Assembly: GCF_958450345.1 (NCBI RefSeq)
Contig: NC_088781.1
Span: 20,117,857-20,181,856, forward strand
Length of the DNA stretch: 64,000 bases
Direction: 5' to 3'
From: Calliphora vicina
Lineage: Eukaryota; Arthropoda; Insecta; Diptera; Calliphoridae
Both the position numbers and the translations under genes were made by a program. The notes beneath the pieces are model-generated. The model was not told where the DNA came from, ran no database searches, and saw only the letters and a program-made list of their open reading frames with translations. Shown one piece after another: positions 10,970 through 22,369 of this stretch. Positions within the stretch are counted from its first letter, which is position 1. Every line of letters begins with the position of its first letter.

Positions 10970-13616
10970 TTAGTTACATTTTCCGTTTTTTGCATAGAAC
11001 GGCATCACAGTTTCACAATCATAAAAGTCTATTAAATATTGTTGCAATATTTTTGGTATTTCTAATTGTTCTATCATTTGTTGTAATGTTGATTTTTCAT
11101 TCGTTGCCCGATAGTTTTGTTTTAATTCTACGGTGGAATTGCAAAATGTTTGTATTAAATGCTTACGTATTTGAATACGTGTCAATGACTTCAGTTCCAA
11201 GGGTTGATTTGTTAATTGCTGTATGTAGTCTTCAAAATCTTGTCTTTCCATTGACAATTTATTCGATATACTAGAGGTATATTTATGTAGGGGAAATTTA
11301 AAACCATTTAAAACTGTAAAGATAAGAAATTCATTGTGAATTAATTTAAAATTAAAAGTTTGTACGAAATTTTTAAACTGTTTGATATGGATCTTTCACT
11401 TACCTAATAATTTTGTAAATTCTTTATATCCTTTTGCTTTCAAAGTCCTTAAGTGATTGACCACATGATCCTGACAAATCTGTTGCTGCAAATCGATGCC
11501 CTCCTTAATTAAAAACTCCGCAATATCTAGTTTATTCAACATAATTGCTCTCGATAGGGGGGTGTGACAATTTGGCGTATAACAGCCTAAACTGGAGGTC
11601 GACATAAAACATGTCGACTTCTTATTCCAAACTGAACAATTTCCATAAGCAAATAATATTCGTAATATCAGCTTAATTTCCGCTAAATTATCTATATATT
11701 GCACGGCCAACAGGAGATCATTATCCATTTCTAATTGCAAGGACGATGCGTCCAATTTTAACATGTATTCCAACATGTCTGTTTTCTTATTGATAATGGC
11801 TATTTGTATGGGTGTATAACCTTCAGAATTACGCACTTTAAGACTATTCCTGTGATCATCATAGCACAACAATAGTTTCAACATGTCGCTCATGTTATAC
11901 GCCACACATTGATGCAACAAATAATGGGAAGTGATATGTCTAGCGCCACGTTCTAAAAGGCGGGAAGCCAAAATTATATTATTCTTTTCGACCGCATAAA
12001 ATAGCGCCGTTTTACCATCTTTATCTTGCAGATTGATCTTGGCCCCCCGGCATATTAAATCAAGAGCTGCATCAATCTGATCATAAGCTATGGCATACAT
12101 CAGTGGGGTTTTATCATCTTCATCAATCTCGTTTATATTTACTTTGTTCGTTTGCAGCAGTATTTGGCTGACAGCTGCATTGCGATTTTTAAGAGCTGCA
12201 TTGAAAGGCGTTTCACCCGTATTAAATGTTTTGGCATTTGGATTGGCTCCATACTTTAGCAGCAACAAGGTAATATCACAATTATTGGCACCCACATGCA
12301 ATGGTGTATAACCAACAGCCGTCGTTACATTCACTTTAGCACCATGTTCCAATAGAATGCGAGCACATCCCACATCTCCCGTAAATGCGGCATAATGTAA
12401 AGGTGCCATTGTCATGTGATCGACGGTGTGGGCATCTTGATGTAATATTTTATTACAATTATTATGCTCATAACAATAATTTTCTAAATTACTGACAATA
12501 TCACCGGTACGCTCAAATGTTTTCGCATAATAATAGTAGAGAGATGTAAATTCTTCAATGGTTTCGTCTGTGCCATTCGAATTATTCATTTGATCTGCAT
12601 CAGCGGTAAATTCGTCCTCCCATTCTAAACAATCCATACCATCAGGTGTGGTATCAACCTCTGTTTCATTATTGGTGGTGGAAGCATCTGGAAAATAAAT
12701 TGTTTTTAAATAAATACATATGTAGTTAAAAATAATAATTAAAAACAGTTTAAAAAAAATGCATACGAGAATCATTCGAAAGTATTATTAAAACTGAGTA
12801 AATCGGCACGCTATTCTTTGAGTCAGAATTTTGTATGTCGAACGAAACGTTCAGATATAAAATATGACTAAAAATCATTATAAAAACAACGAAGACCTCT
12901 ATATCTGGATTGTTAAGTCTTTAAAATAGACAATATGAAAATCTAATGATAGTCATTTTAAAGACCTTTACAAAGACGTATATAATGCCTTAGATATTCG
13001 AACCGAATAATATTATCAACCCGAAAAAATACGTTTCATTTGTTAACAGAAAAATTTGTTCACCAAAAATTATTTTTTAACAAAAACTATTTTTAATCTT
13101 TATCAGAAGTGTACATATGTATAGATCTCTTACTTGTTTTGTATAACAGGGTTCATCAGACAGACATGTTTATACACATGACTTTATCCCAATATGGATG
13201 TATATATTTTACACGTGAATATACCGAGTATTTAAAATTTTAAATTTAGCACCTTAAACCGGATTATACTAATCAAAACATCTTGGCAATAGCCATTTAA
13301 ATCACCTTCAATTATTGATTTTTTGTTTAATGTAAATGACCTAGTTAAAGCAAAATGACATTTAAAATAATAATAATAGGACACCTTGACGAAATATTTC
13401 TAAATCCGGTTCTTCACAGGATTGTATGAGCAACTGCAATATTTCTGGATCTCCCATTAGGGTAGCTAAGCCGACTGCTGTACGACCACAGGAGTAAGAT
13501 ACAGATGTAGCTTTGGCACCTTGCATAAGACAGGATAAAGTGTCCTCATAATTGCCATTGTGAACAGCAGCCAATAGACGTTCATTGACATCAGAACAAC
13601 CGAAAACAGAGTGCAT
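10970..13616 (-). CDS. Ankyrin-repeat protein with C-terminal SOCS-box-like domain
   Basis: Three exons on the minus strand: 13616-13385, 12687-11404 and 11313-10970, giving 619 residues with all phases matching. Ankyrin helices appear near the N-terminus (VNERLLAAVHNGNYEDTLSCL) and as a long block over about residues 150-480 (MAPLHYAAFTGD, YTPLHVGANN, ETPFNAALKN, KTPLMYAIAYD, KTALFYAVEKN, YTPIQIAIIN, HTPLSRAIML). The C-terminus has a BC-box-like helix (LKSLTRIQIRKHL, 546-558) and a Cul5-box-like LEIPKILQQYL (589-599), arranged as in ASB proteins. ASB proteins recruit Elongin B/C and a cullin to ubiquitinate targets held by the ankyrin block. The spacer between the two boxes is longer than usual. 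The acidic segment at about residues 78-125 is probably disordered. No specific ASB number can be assigned. Confidence 0.8.
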
Positions 13617-14858
13617 AGCTTTTAAAATCTGTTCGTTTACATAAATCTCATTTGTTGTAACTTTTGTTTATTGTTAGTTGGTTGGCTTTTTTCTTTGTTT
13701 CTTTAATACTGTTTAATGATTATTTAAATATTGTATTTTTCATGAATTATAAAAAGCTTGAAAATATTTTATTAGGCAAACTTAAAAAAAGAACAAACAA
13801 ATTTATACGAATTTTTTCTCGTTTGTATTTGATGACGGTAAGCAATGCGCATATGTTAAATTTATAAGGGGGTAATTTACCCCCAAATCTAAACTATAGA
13901 ATATTAAACACTTAAAAGGGGGTATTTTGTTTAATACACAATAAACCGGAACTAAACTCACAGTCTATCAATAATTGCAACTCTGAAATTGTTTATATTT
14001 TTTTTAGCTACAAAACAGTGGCAACACTCATTCCTATATATCATAAAGCTTTACATTGTGAAAAGCCACATTTGAAAATTATGTGCCTAACTACAAAAGC
14101 CTTAAAGTCGATTTTAAGTCCATAAAGTTGAATATTATTTTAAATTTCGTACCATAAAACAAATTTCAAATATAATTTAAAATGTTGTTTTATTATTTAA
14201 AAAAAACTTTTTGTTTTGAACTTTTGTGTATGTTTTTCATAGTTTTTATTGGATGTTCATGAAAAACTATAGATTTAAATTTTCCCAATAAAATACCGAA
14301 CAAAGCCTAAAATTAGTTTATCATTGCTATACACGTCATGTAAATGTGGTCCCACATTTTCAAAATTGTACGTAGATGAATTAAAAATAGAGTATTCAAT
14401 AACCGGAAATAACCGGATAACCGATTTTGAATATTTTATATTTTCGGATAATTTGATATGTTTTGTTCCTGCCGGTTAACCGTGTTTTATTATGAAATAC
14501 ATATGCGTTGTCTGCTAATTTGTATTTAGCAACACTGATTTGTAGCTAAAAAATTTCAAAGTTCGCAAACGCATTATTTACAATCTATATTTTTATTTCT
14601 AGTAAAAATAAATAAATGCTGATATAATATCGCGTATAATAAACTTTCACCGACTTTTTCAGCATTTTTCATTGCACACGATATGTGTATTTACAATTTA
14701 AGTGGCAACACTGCTAGAAATACAAAGAGATGGCAATATTTTATGACAACCAAACTTGGCATCCCTTTCAAAAACATAAATTTGGCTGCACTTTTTTCGA
14801 TGTTTCTTGTGTTTGTCATCACCAATCAGTTTTCTTTCTTTTCTCTTTAAATATAAAA
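13617..14858. other. Divergent intergenic region
   Basis: Upstream regions of the ankyrin/SOCS gene (-) and eIF3h (+). AT-rich, with no further exon seen. A short palindrome (gggggtaatttaccccc, about 13867-13883) and AACCGG/CCGGTTA repeats near 14400-14480 are the only local structure. Confidence 0.5.
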
Positions 14859-16434
14859 ATGGCAAATCGTGGAAATCGTGCTCGTCAAACTGAAGAAGTG
14901 GATAACACCATTAATTACGTACAATGTGACGGTTTGGTAAGTTAATTGTGTAATTTTTACAAATCTACATCGAAATTCACAAAAGTACCTCAAGTTTTTA
15001 TGGATTCCATAAAGAAAATGGTCTTTAAAATTTTGGGGCTGCGTCTTCTAGACATGTCAAATGGAAAAAATATTCACACGTTCGCATTTGACAATTGTGC
15101 ATTTGTGCGAAATCATGAGATGCCAGATGGATGTGAATAATAGCAAAACAAATCAGTGTCCTAAAAAAGTGTTCGGCTCTTAATAAATTTACCCCTTGTA
15201 AATACAATTTAAATAAAAAATTTCTCAATGGGAAGTTAAGTGATTTACAAAATTACTCCCTTAGAAGTTATCCGTGTGTGTAAACTCTGAAGTTTCGAAA
15301 TAAAATGTTAATATTTAGAATATATGAGATGAGCAAACGTTTCAATAACTCTGCATCTGATACATGTAGGATACATAGTGTTCAAAAATAGCATACATTT
15401 TACATTTATATATATTTTTTTTACATTTTACAGGCTGTTATGAAAATGGTAAAACATTGCCATGAGGAGTCCAGTAATATGGATTTGGCTCAAGGTGCTT
15501 TGTTGGGCTTAGTGGTCAACAAATGTTTGGAAATCACCAACTGTTTCCCTTTTCCCAAAAGCGATGACGAAACTATGGACGAGGAAATGTATCAATTGAC
15601 CATGATGCGCCGTTTACGCCGTGTTAATGTTGATCACTTTCATGTGGGCTGGTATCAAAGTTCGAATGTAGGCAACTTTTTGTCAATGGCCTTGTTGGAG
15701 TCACAATACCACTACCAGACCAGCATTGAGGAATCTGTTGTTGTAATTTACGACACACAAAAGTCTGGACGTGGTTTCTTATGTCTGAAGGCATACCGTT
15801 TGACACCCCAGGCTATTCAAATGTACAAAGATGGTGATTTTACTCCAGATGCTTTGCGCAACTTGAAAGTTGGCTATGAAAGTCTTTTTGTCGAAATTCC
15901 AATTGTTATTAAAAATTCACCATTGACCAACATAATGATGTCTGAATTGTGCGAAATGATGCCCGAAGAACAGGGACACAATTTCCTCGATTTGGGAACT
16001 GCTTCCGTATTGGAGAACCATATGCGTTGTTTGATCGAACGTGTCGATGAACTATACCAGGAGTCAACACGCTATAATAAATATCAACAAGTTGTGTTCA
16101 AACACGAAACGGTAATATAACCTTAAGATTATTACTGTAGCTTTTATTATATTTTAATCATATACATTTTTTTTAGGAAAAACACCGTGCAATGGCCAAA
16201 CTTGTTGCTGAAAATGCTGTACGTGTTGGCAAGGGTGAATCACCTATTCCCGACGATGATGTTCTTAAGCAATTCCGCCCTGTGCCCGTACCACCCAGAC
16301 TCAATGCCACCATTTCATCGGGTCAAATTAACACCTATTCCCAGCACATTTCACAATTTTGCTCTCAGTCTTTGGCTAAACTTTTTATCACACAAACATT
16401 GCAGAACTCTAAGGAAGCCAAGGAAACAAAATAA
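14859..16434 (+). CDS. eIF3h: Eukaryotic translation initiation factor 3 subunit h
   Basis: Exons 14859-14936, 15434-16111 and 16177-16434 join in phase 0 to 337 residues, close to the 338 of the fly protein. eIF3h is an MPN-domain subunit of the eIF3 complex, which binds the 40S ribosome during cytoplasmic translation initiation. Seen here: the N-terminal VQCDGLAVMKMVKHC strand-helix of an MPN domain, the HVGWYQSSNVGNFLS segment at the place of the JAMM loop, and a helical C-terminus. The HxH metal ligands of active deubiquitinases are replaced, as expected for this non-catalytic MPN subunit. The start at 14859 is preferred over an in-frame upstream ATG (14730) because it gives the conserved family N-terminus. 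Confidence 0.95.
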
Positions 16435-17471
16435 TTTAACTATTATATACACAAGGACTTTCTTGTTTATTTTTTTTTTCTTTGTAAATTGTTTTAAATA
16501 TTAAACTATAACCACTATGTCTAAAATTTATAATATAAAACAATTAGAACAAGATACCATGTAAATTGCATTTTGTGCGAAATAGATAAGGGTGTAACAA
16601 TATAAATGATATATAACATACAGTATTTGAAAAGTCCTTTAACCGATAAAACTATTGAAATCCCCGACAAAGAATAGAGTTCTTTAAATCGAATCAACTT
16701 GATCAAGTCTGAAATATTGAGCATGTTTCGAGACCTGGATCATATGCGAGCCTGTATTTCAAGATTTAGATAACTATAATCAGGTATGTGATAAAACTCA
16801 ATTGAAAAGGTGTGATGAATTTCGATCGATTTAAGAATAGCAAACATTTTAAAATAATTTATATTCGATATTGAGTAAATTTAGACATCGAAATAATTTT
16901 TAGCTCATTCGATCACGAATGCCGAATTTGACGCCAAAGCCGATCGATTTGAAAAAGTGAGATGAATTTCCATTGATTTCATAAAAAATGTTGAAAAAGC
17001 AATTCGGTGACAAATTGCAAATAATTAAAACGAATTTAGACAAAAAGTGTAATACAAATTAATTCATCACCAAATCACTAAAATATAAAATAATTATTTG
17101 ATATCATTTAAAAGAGTTTGAGATGGCAATTAGGATAGTAAAATTTTTTTGGAATTTGTTTTAGTTTTTAAACGATTATCAAAAATCGGATATACGCCGA
17201 ATATAATATGTTCTTGAGAGAAAGCTACTTTTGTATATAACTGTTTCTTAATGGGCTAATAGTCATTTTATTATCTGATTTGTTAACTATGGGATCAAAA
17301 ACATTTTTTTTAAATAATCGGTTACATACACTACATGTAGTTTACACGAAATAGTCTAGTTTGTGTGTCACCCAACATTGGCAGAAAATTAAATAGAAAA
17401 ATATGGCATCATTTAGAAGCTAAAATAAATTAGTAAACTTGGCAGCACTTTAACAAAACCGCATTCACAAA
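16435..17471. other. Intergenic, no gene recognised
   Basis: 3' flank of eIF3h followed by AT-rich unique-looking DNA. Words such as ggtgtgatgaatt recur here (about 16808 and 16960) and near 4870, suggesting remnants of an old repeat. No exon is supported. Confidence 0.5.
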
Positions 17472-17674
17472 GCGAATTAATATAAGGTGGTGTCGACTCT
17501 ACAACAGTTACAGAAACCACATTCAATTTGTTTGAGTTGTCAAAGTCTCTCTATTATTTTTGTTTCTATTACGTTTGTGTAGTTTTCGACCCAACAAACA
17601 CTGGTGAATTTGACAGCTCAAACATTTAACAACTAAATTATGGTGCTATCGACACCATCTTATAATACATTCGC
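17472..17674. mobile_element. Short foldback / MITE-like inverted repeat
   Basis: The left arm (gcgaat…taaggtggtgtcga…gtttgagttgtcaaa, 17472-17545) matches the reverse complement of the right arm (to 17674: attcgc at the end, tcgacaccatctta, gacagctcaaac) with few mismatches. No open frame. Target duplications are unclear. It lies 86 bp upstream of the Gtsf1-like start codon. Confidence 0.6.
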
Positions 17675-17760
17675 CTAGCGCATTTATTTCTATGTAATTA
17701 TTTTGTTTACTGTAAAATTTTTTTATACAAAAATATAGAAATCTCTAAAAAAAAATTACA

Positions 17761-18015
17761 ATGTCCGACGAAGAATTTGGCATCTGCCCTTTCAACAGCA
17801 GTCATCGCATTGTTCTATATCGTATGCCAGCACATATTATCAAATGCCGCAAAAATTATTCTGGACCACCATTGGAACTGTGCATTTATAATGCTACGCA
17901 TTATGTACCAAAGGGTACAATGCAAGATCATCTACAACAATGTAGAGACTGTTACCGTTTCAATCAAACCAAATATGTAGAAATTGCTGCAAAATCCATA
18001 AGACAAGATGTTTAA
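17761..18015 (+). CDS. Gtsf1-like protein with two CHHC zinc fingers
   Basis: 84 residues, single exon, start context acaATGT, AATAAA at 18183-18188. Two perfect CHHC (U11-48K-type) fingers follow the C-x5-H-x9-H-x3-C pattern: residues 9-29 (CPFNSSHRIVLYRMPAHIIKC) minus its last residues, and about 41-61 (CIYNATH...HLQQC). This arrangement defines the GTSF1 family, whose fly member Asterix works with Piwi in nuclear piRNA silencing. This protein ends about 23 residues after the second finger and lacks the long acidic Piwi-binding C-terminus of Asterix, so it resembles the shorter fly paralogues. A role in small-RNA silencing is inference from family. Fingers are known RNA (tRNA) binders in GTSF1. 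Confidence 0.85.
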   Translation: MSDEEFGICPFNSSHRIVLYRMPAHIIKCRKNYSGPPLELCIYNATHYVPKGTMQDHLQQCRDCYRFNQTKYVEIAAKSIRQDV

Positions 18016-19331
18016 AGGAATATCAGTGGAGATGGCTTTGCTAACTTACATCCACCATAAAAACTTTAACTTCATTATTGTTTTTTAATTATTTTTTTTT
18101 TGTAAAATTTGTCTTAATCTTAGGTATAAGTTATAAAAATCTGAACTATGACAATATTTTATGCATTATATGTGTAGTTTGAAATAAAAAAAATATTTTA
18201 AAAATATAAATTACGCGGATTTCTTCCATATAACATTTGACTGAATGAAGGTTTATTTGAGCATTTAAATCAGGAAAAAAAATTGAAATTTTGTGATTGA
18301 TCGATCTGTTATAGATAAGATTTTCATTAATTTGTTTTTCCTATATCTTATATATAAATAGGCCATACATATTTTTGTGGTACACTTTTTAGTATGTTAT
18401 TGTACACCAATATTGATGAAACATATATGGTTTAAAAGGTTATTTTCTCTAGATATGCACAATATAAAAAATTGTTTAAAAATTCTTTCCATAAAAGTGG
18501 TCAAAAGCGTTTTGAAAGTGGTCGAATTTCGGCCACCGCACGATCCTAGTATATATAAATAGTTGAAAATAGTAATTTTGCCCAACAATATATAAACAAC
18601 AAGACTTTCTTGGATAAGAGAAACGGTACAATATTCAATTCAAATCACATTTCGTCATAGTTTTGGACCACCGAAAATTTAAAAAAATATGAGCTTTTTG
18701 ATTCCGAAACCCGTTTCTCGACAGTTTGTATGCTTTCTGAGATATCGAGCATAATGAAAATGTCCAAAATCATGTTTGTAATTTCTACATTTTTCGTTTG
18801 TATATACATATATCCATCTGTCTGTTGAACTCAACATTCCGAAGCCCCCAAATAATTTACACACATGATTGATACATAAAAAATCAGCTATAGTCCCGGT
18901 AAAGTTACCGTTAAAAATCGATCCCCAAATGGCTGAGATACAAGCAACGGGCCAATATCGGGAAAAACATTTTTAACCAGATTTTTTTCAAAAATTTTTA
19001 GTTTTTACCAAAACATTTTTCTTTCACCAAAAATTTTATATTTTCCCATGTACATTCAACAAAAAATAAAAACTGCTATTAAATTCAGTACTTTTTCTGT
19101 TTAATAGAAATGTTAAAAGTTAAAAATACATACATATATTTAGTTAAAAATTAATGTTTACACAATTATATTTTTAGCCTTGAAAATGATTTCTTAAAAA
19201 TAATTAATATGTAGTATATAAAAAAAGAACATTTACAAGAAATTATAATTACTAAATTAGGAAACTGATAAAATATTTAAAATTAACACAAATTTCTATA
19301 TTAATATTTACTACACAAACATTGTTTTACA
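18016..19331. other. Convergent intergenic with a decayed dispersed repeat
   Basis: 3' flank of the Gtsf1-like gene, AT-rich. About 18660-19045 is a degenerate reverse copy of the dispersed repeat (words for TGTAATTTCTACATTTTTCG and CCCCCAAATAATTTAC). No exon was recognised. Confidence 0.5.
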
Positions 19332-22300
19332 CTACACCATATCCATTTCTAAATCTGTATCACCTTCAGAATCTAAAAATTTTCGTTTCTCCAATGAAGT
19401 GCCATTAGTCGCATTTGCCTCACTTAGACTATTTATTGGTCGTACTTTGCCCAAATTGACAACAGGGCTTTGTGTATACAGATATATAGCATATGATACG
19501 ACGGCAATAGCCAGGGCCGTATTAATATAGATCGGTATAGAGAACAGGAAATAACACAATACTGCTGTAAACATTAACTCCAAGGCACTGGCAAATGTTT
19601 TTAATATAGAATTCATATATTTTAAAAAGAAACTCGTAACGATGCCAATAGCAGCGTTATTTATAATGATAATTATAACTTTAAAACGAAATATAGCTGT
19701 TAAACTATCTGCGGTAAAAGCTGAAAATAATTCACCCTTAATTAATAATATCACTACATTGCAGACAATTGAATCGAGATACATGAAAACATTCTGCACA
19801 AATATATTCACATCGGATCCCTTGTCCTTTAGCAAATACTCATTGTATACACCAGCTAAACAGGAGAATATCGTTTGTGCTAAGATCAGTACGGCAGAAA
19901 TACTAAAATCAAAACCATTCATATTTTTTCCACTCATAATTGATTGAACTTGCACATCTTCCGAAGTTTTGGTAATTGATTTGTTTGATTCTTCGTCATC
20001 TACTGTACCATATATACCACTGAAATTTAATTGTTTTAACATGCAACCTGCAGTAAGAAGTACTAACGATATCCATTGACGTTGTGAGAGATATTTTTTA
20101 AAGATTATCTGGAAAGAAATATTGGTATTATATTTTTGTTGATAGAATTAAAAATCAAATAATTTAGTATTTCAATTTTTTTCTTGATCTTTTTATGGAA
20201 ATGGTGTGGAAATAATATTTAAGCAATCTGCGGAGCTTGATTCACAGAAAGAAATCTTAATTCAAATTTTAAATGTCAGTCATTTTTATTCCATAAATAC
20301 ATTCCCAACATATAATTCTTTAGCTTTATTCCAAGGCTTTTATTTAAATAGAATTCAATCATCGTTGAAGTAATTCATAACAAAATTTATTCAACATTTG
20401 AATGATTAAATTTTTGTTAATTCAAATCTCGATAGCTTAGTCCATTTTCAGAAATTTTTCAGGTGAGACAAAAGACGTTCTAAAATCCTTGGTTTTAAAT
20501 ATTTTTGAAAACTGTCAATGCGGTTTTATTACTTATTGTGAAGTGCGTTATCGACTTCCTTTTTAGGACTGAAATTTTATGAATAAACCAATCAAAAATT
20601 CAAACAAGTTTAACGTTATTATACATATATTTAATGACGTGCTTTTACTCAATTCCTTTTGACTGAGATAATAATATTGTAATTTTGACACGTTTGCATA
20701 CCACAAAATTGACTCCGTTTTATACCTACACAGTATAACAACGAGAAAAAAAGACATAATTGAACTGTTTACTCAACAGTGTATTTTTACTCATTCTAGC
20801 GTTTTTATTAAAATCTAAATTTTCATAAAATGTGATAAGCACGTTTTTGCACACTAAGCTAACGTCTAATTACAAAATTAAAATATTTTTTCTTCATTTA
20901 ATTTGTTTTTGTTTGGATAAATCATTTACAAAATTAATTGAAAACAAGTAAAAAATTATAGTCGGTGAAGCACGTTCATATGTATATTACCCTATAATAT
21001 GAACAAAAACTGTTTTCATTTAAAATTAAATTATTTTCGAGGTTGTCTTGCATTATTTCATTTATTATTACAAATAAATGAAATAATGCAAGACAACCTA
21101 AACCGCCTAAAAGGCCAAAATAATTATGTTAAAGTTTGTTTCAGCGATTAATTTCCTTTAGAGACTTTATATCATATAACAGAGTTTAGACGATATAAAT
21201 AAAGAAAAAGTGCTATAAGGAAATATGCTAAGTTCACTTAAAAATACAAAATAAGTTTGAGAAAATGTACTAATTCCTAAAAAGGACTTATAAGTCGCCA
21301 AAGCACTTTATCTAAAATATAATTATATATTATTATAAATCAAACCAGTAAGTAATTAAACTGCAGTATCAGATTTCAAAAATATTTATAATAAAGGCTT
21401 TTAGTGTTTCCTGTAAAATGTGTGAAAAGGGACTGGGCACGTTTGCACACTAAGCTAACGATATAAACTATTACCTGGTGTAGTGATTTAGAAAATTAGG
21501 GACTTATGCCCGTAACTTCAACAAATAGATATCATTGGTGCAAAATACCCAGCAGATAAATATACCTAAAAGATAACTTGACATTAATTTCAAATCCATA
21601 TCTACGGGTAAAAATTATCAAATATTTTTACTCCATTAGTAACTAAGCACTGATAGATATCTATTTGTTGCAATTATGGGCATTAGTGTGCCGTTAGTTC
21701 TAAAACCGAAAGTTATTTTTTATAAAGTAGCAGGTATTTTAAAAAACTTTTAAAATATTCTGTTAACTTACTTGAAATAGAACTCCCGTGATGACCACTC
21801 TTAACTGCAGTAGCAAATAATATGTGGTGGGATCGAAAGTTGATAGATTAACAAATGCCAAATTATTGTACAAACAATACAAGAAAGCTGGAACAAAGTA
21901 TAACATCATAACATTGGAATCCTTGCGAACATCTTTCACTAATGAGGTCAAGTTGTTTCTAAAAAACGAATTAATCATTAATATACATAAGTACATATGT
22001 TTGTTTAACCACAAATGTTGATAAAATAAATACAACAAAATATATGTATTGTATATGATATGAATATCTATGGTATTATTGTACGTACTCTCGACAGTAT
22101 AGTGTAGCGGAAACGATAAGTTTTAGAACTTCTGTTAACAAAACAACTGTGACAGTATTATAACTATATGAATTGTTTGATTCTTGTGAAGCCGTAACAA
22201 AAATTCCTTAAAAGATAAGAATTAAAATAAACAGTTTAAGCTAATATTTATGATTGTATAGAGAAATTATAATTTAAAGCTCACCTTGTCCTATGAACAA

Positions 22301-22369
22301 GGACATGTATAGTATAAATATTAGAAATGTAAGTTTCGTGGGAAACAATTCACGCCAATTGACTGCCAT
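19332..22369 (-). CDS. SLC35A-family nucleotide-sugar transporter (senju-like)
   Basis: Four minus-strand exons: 22369-22285, 22206-22089, 21958-21772 and 20108-19332, joining in phase to 388 residues. Predicted Golgi multi-span antiporter exchanging a nucleotide sugar for the nucleoside monophosphate. Family marks: NTVTVVLLTEVLKLIVSATLY (helix 2 region, residues about 44-64), FVPAFLYCLYNNLAFVNL, DPTTYYLLLQLRVVITGVLFQ, KYLSQRQWISLVLLTAG, then AGVYNEYLLKD and the NNAAIGIVTSFFLKYMNSILKTFASA segment cut short here. The last ~45 residues are a hydrophilic, acidic cytosolic tail. The length and sequence recall the fly UDP-galactose transporter senju, but substrate and exact orthology are not proven by sequence. 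The 1.66-kb third intron holds two inverted-repeat structures. Confidence 0.85.
21041..21098. repeat. Perfect 26-bp-arm hairpin in SLC35A intron 3
   Basis: Arms 21041-21066 and 21073-21098 are exact reverse complements around a 6-nt loop (attaca). Because the intron is transcribed, the RNA could fold into a short perfect stem. No flanking lower stem typical of a miRNA precursor was seen. Confidence 0.85.
21504..21686. repeat. Imperfect inverted repeat (foldback) in SLC35A intron 3
   Basis: The left arm at 21504-21541 (around caacaaatagatatcattgg) is complementary to 21649-21686 (around gatagatatctatttgttg) at roughly 80%. The outer words gcacactaagctaacg (21442) and gtgtgccgttag (21686) extend the arms. 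The head word also occurs at 20843-20868. Probably a non-autonomous transposon remnant. Confidence 0.5.

Noticed and set aside
13664..13867. 67-codon + strand frame upstream of eIF3h
   Set aside because: Low-complexity hydrophobic composition and no conserved features; chance frame.
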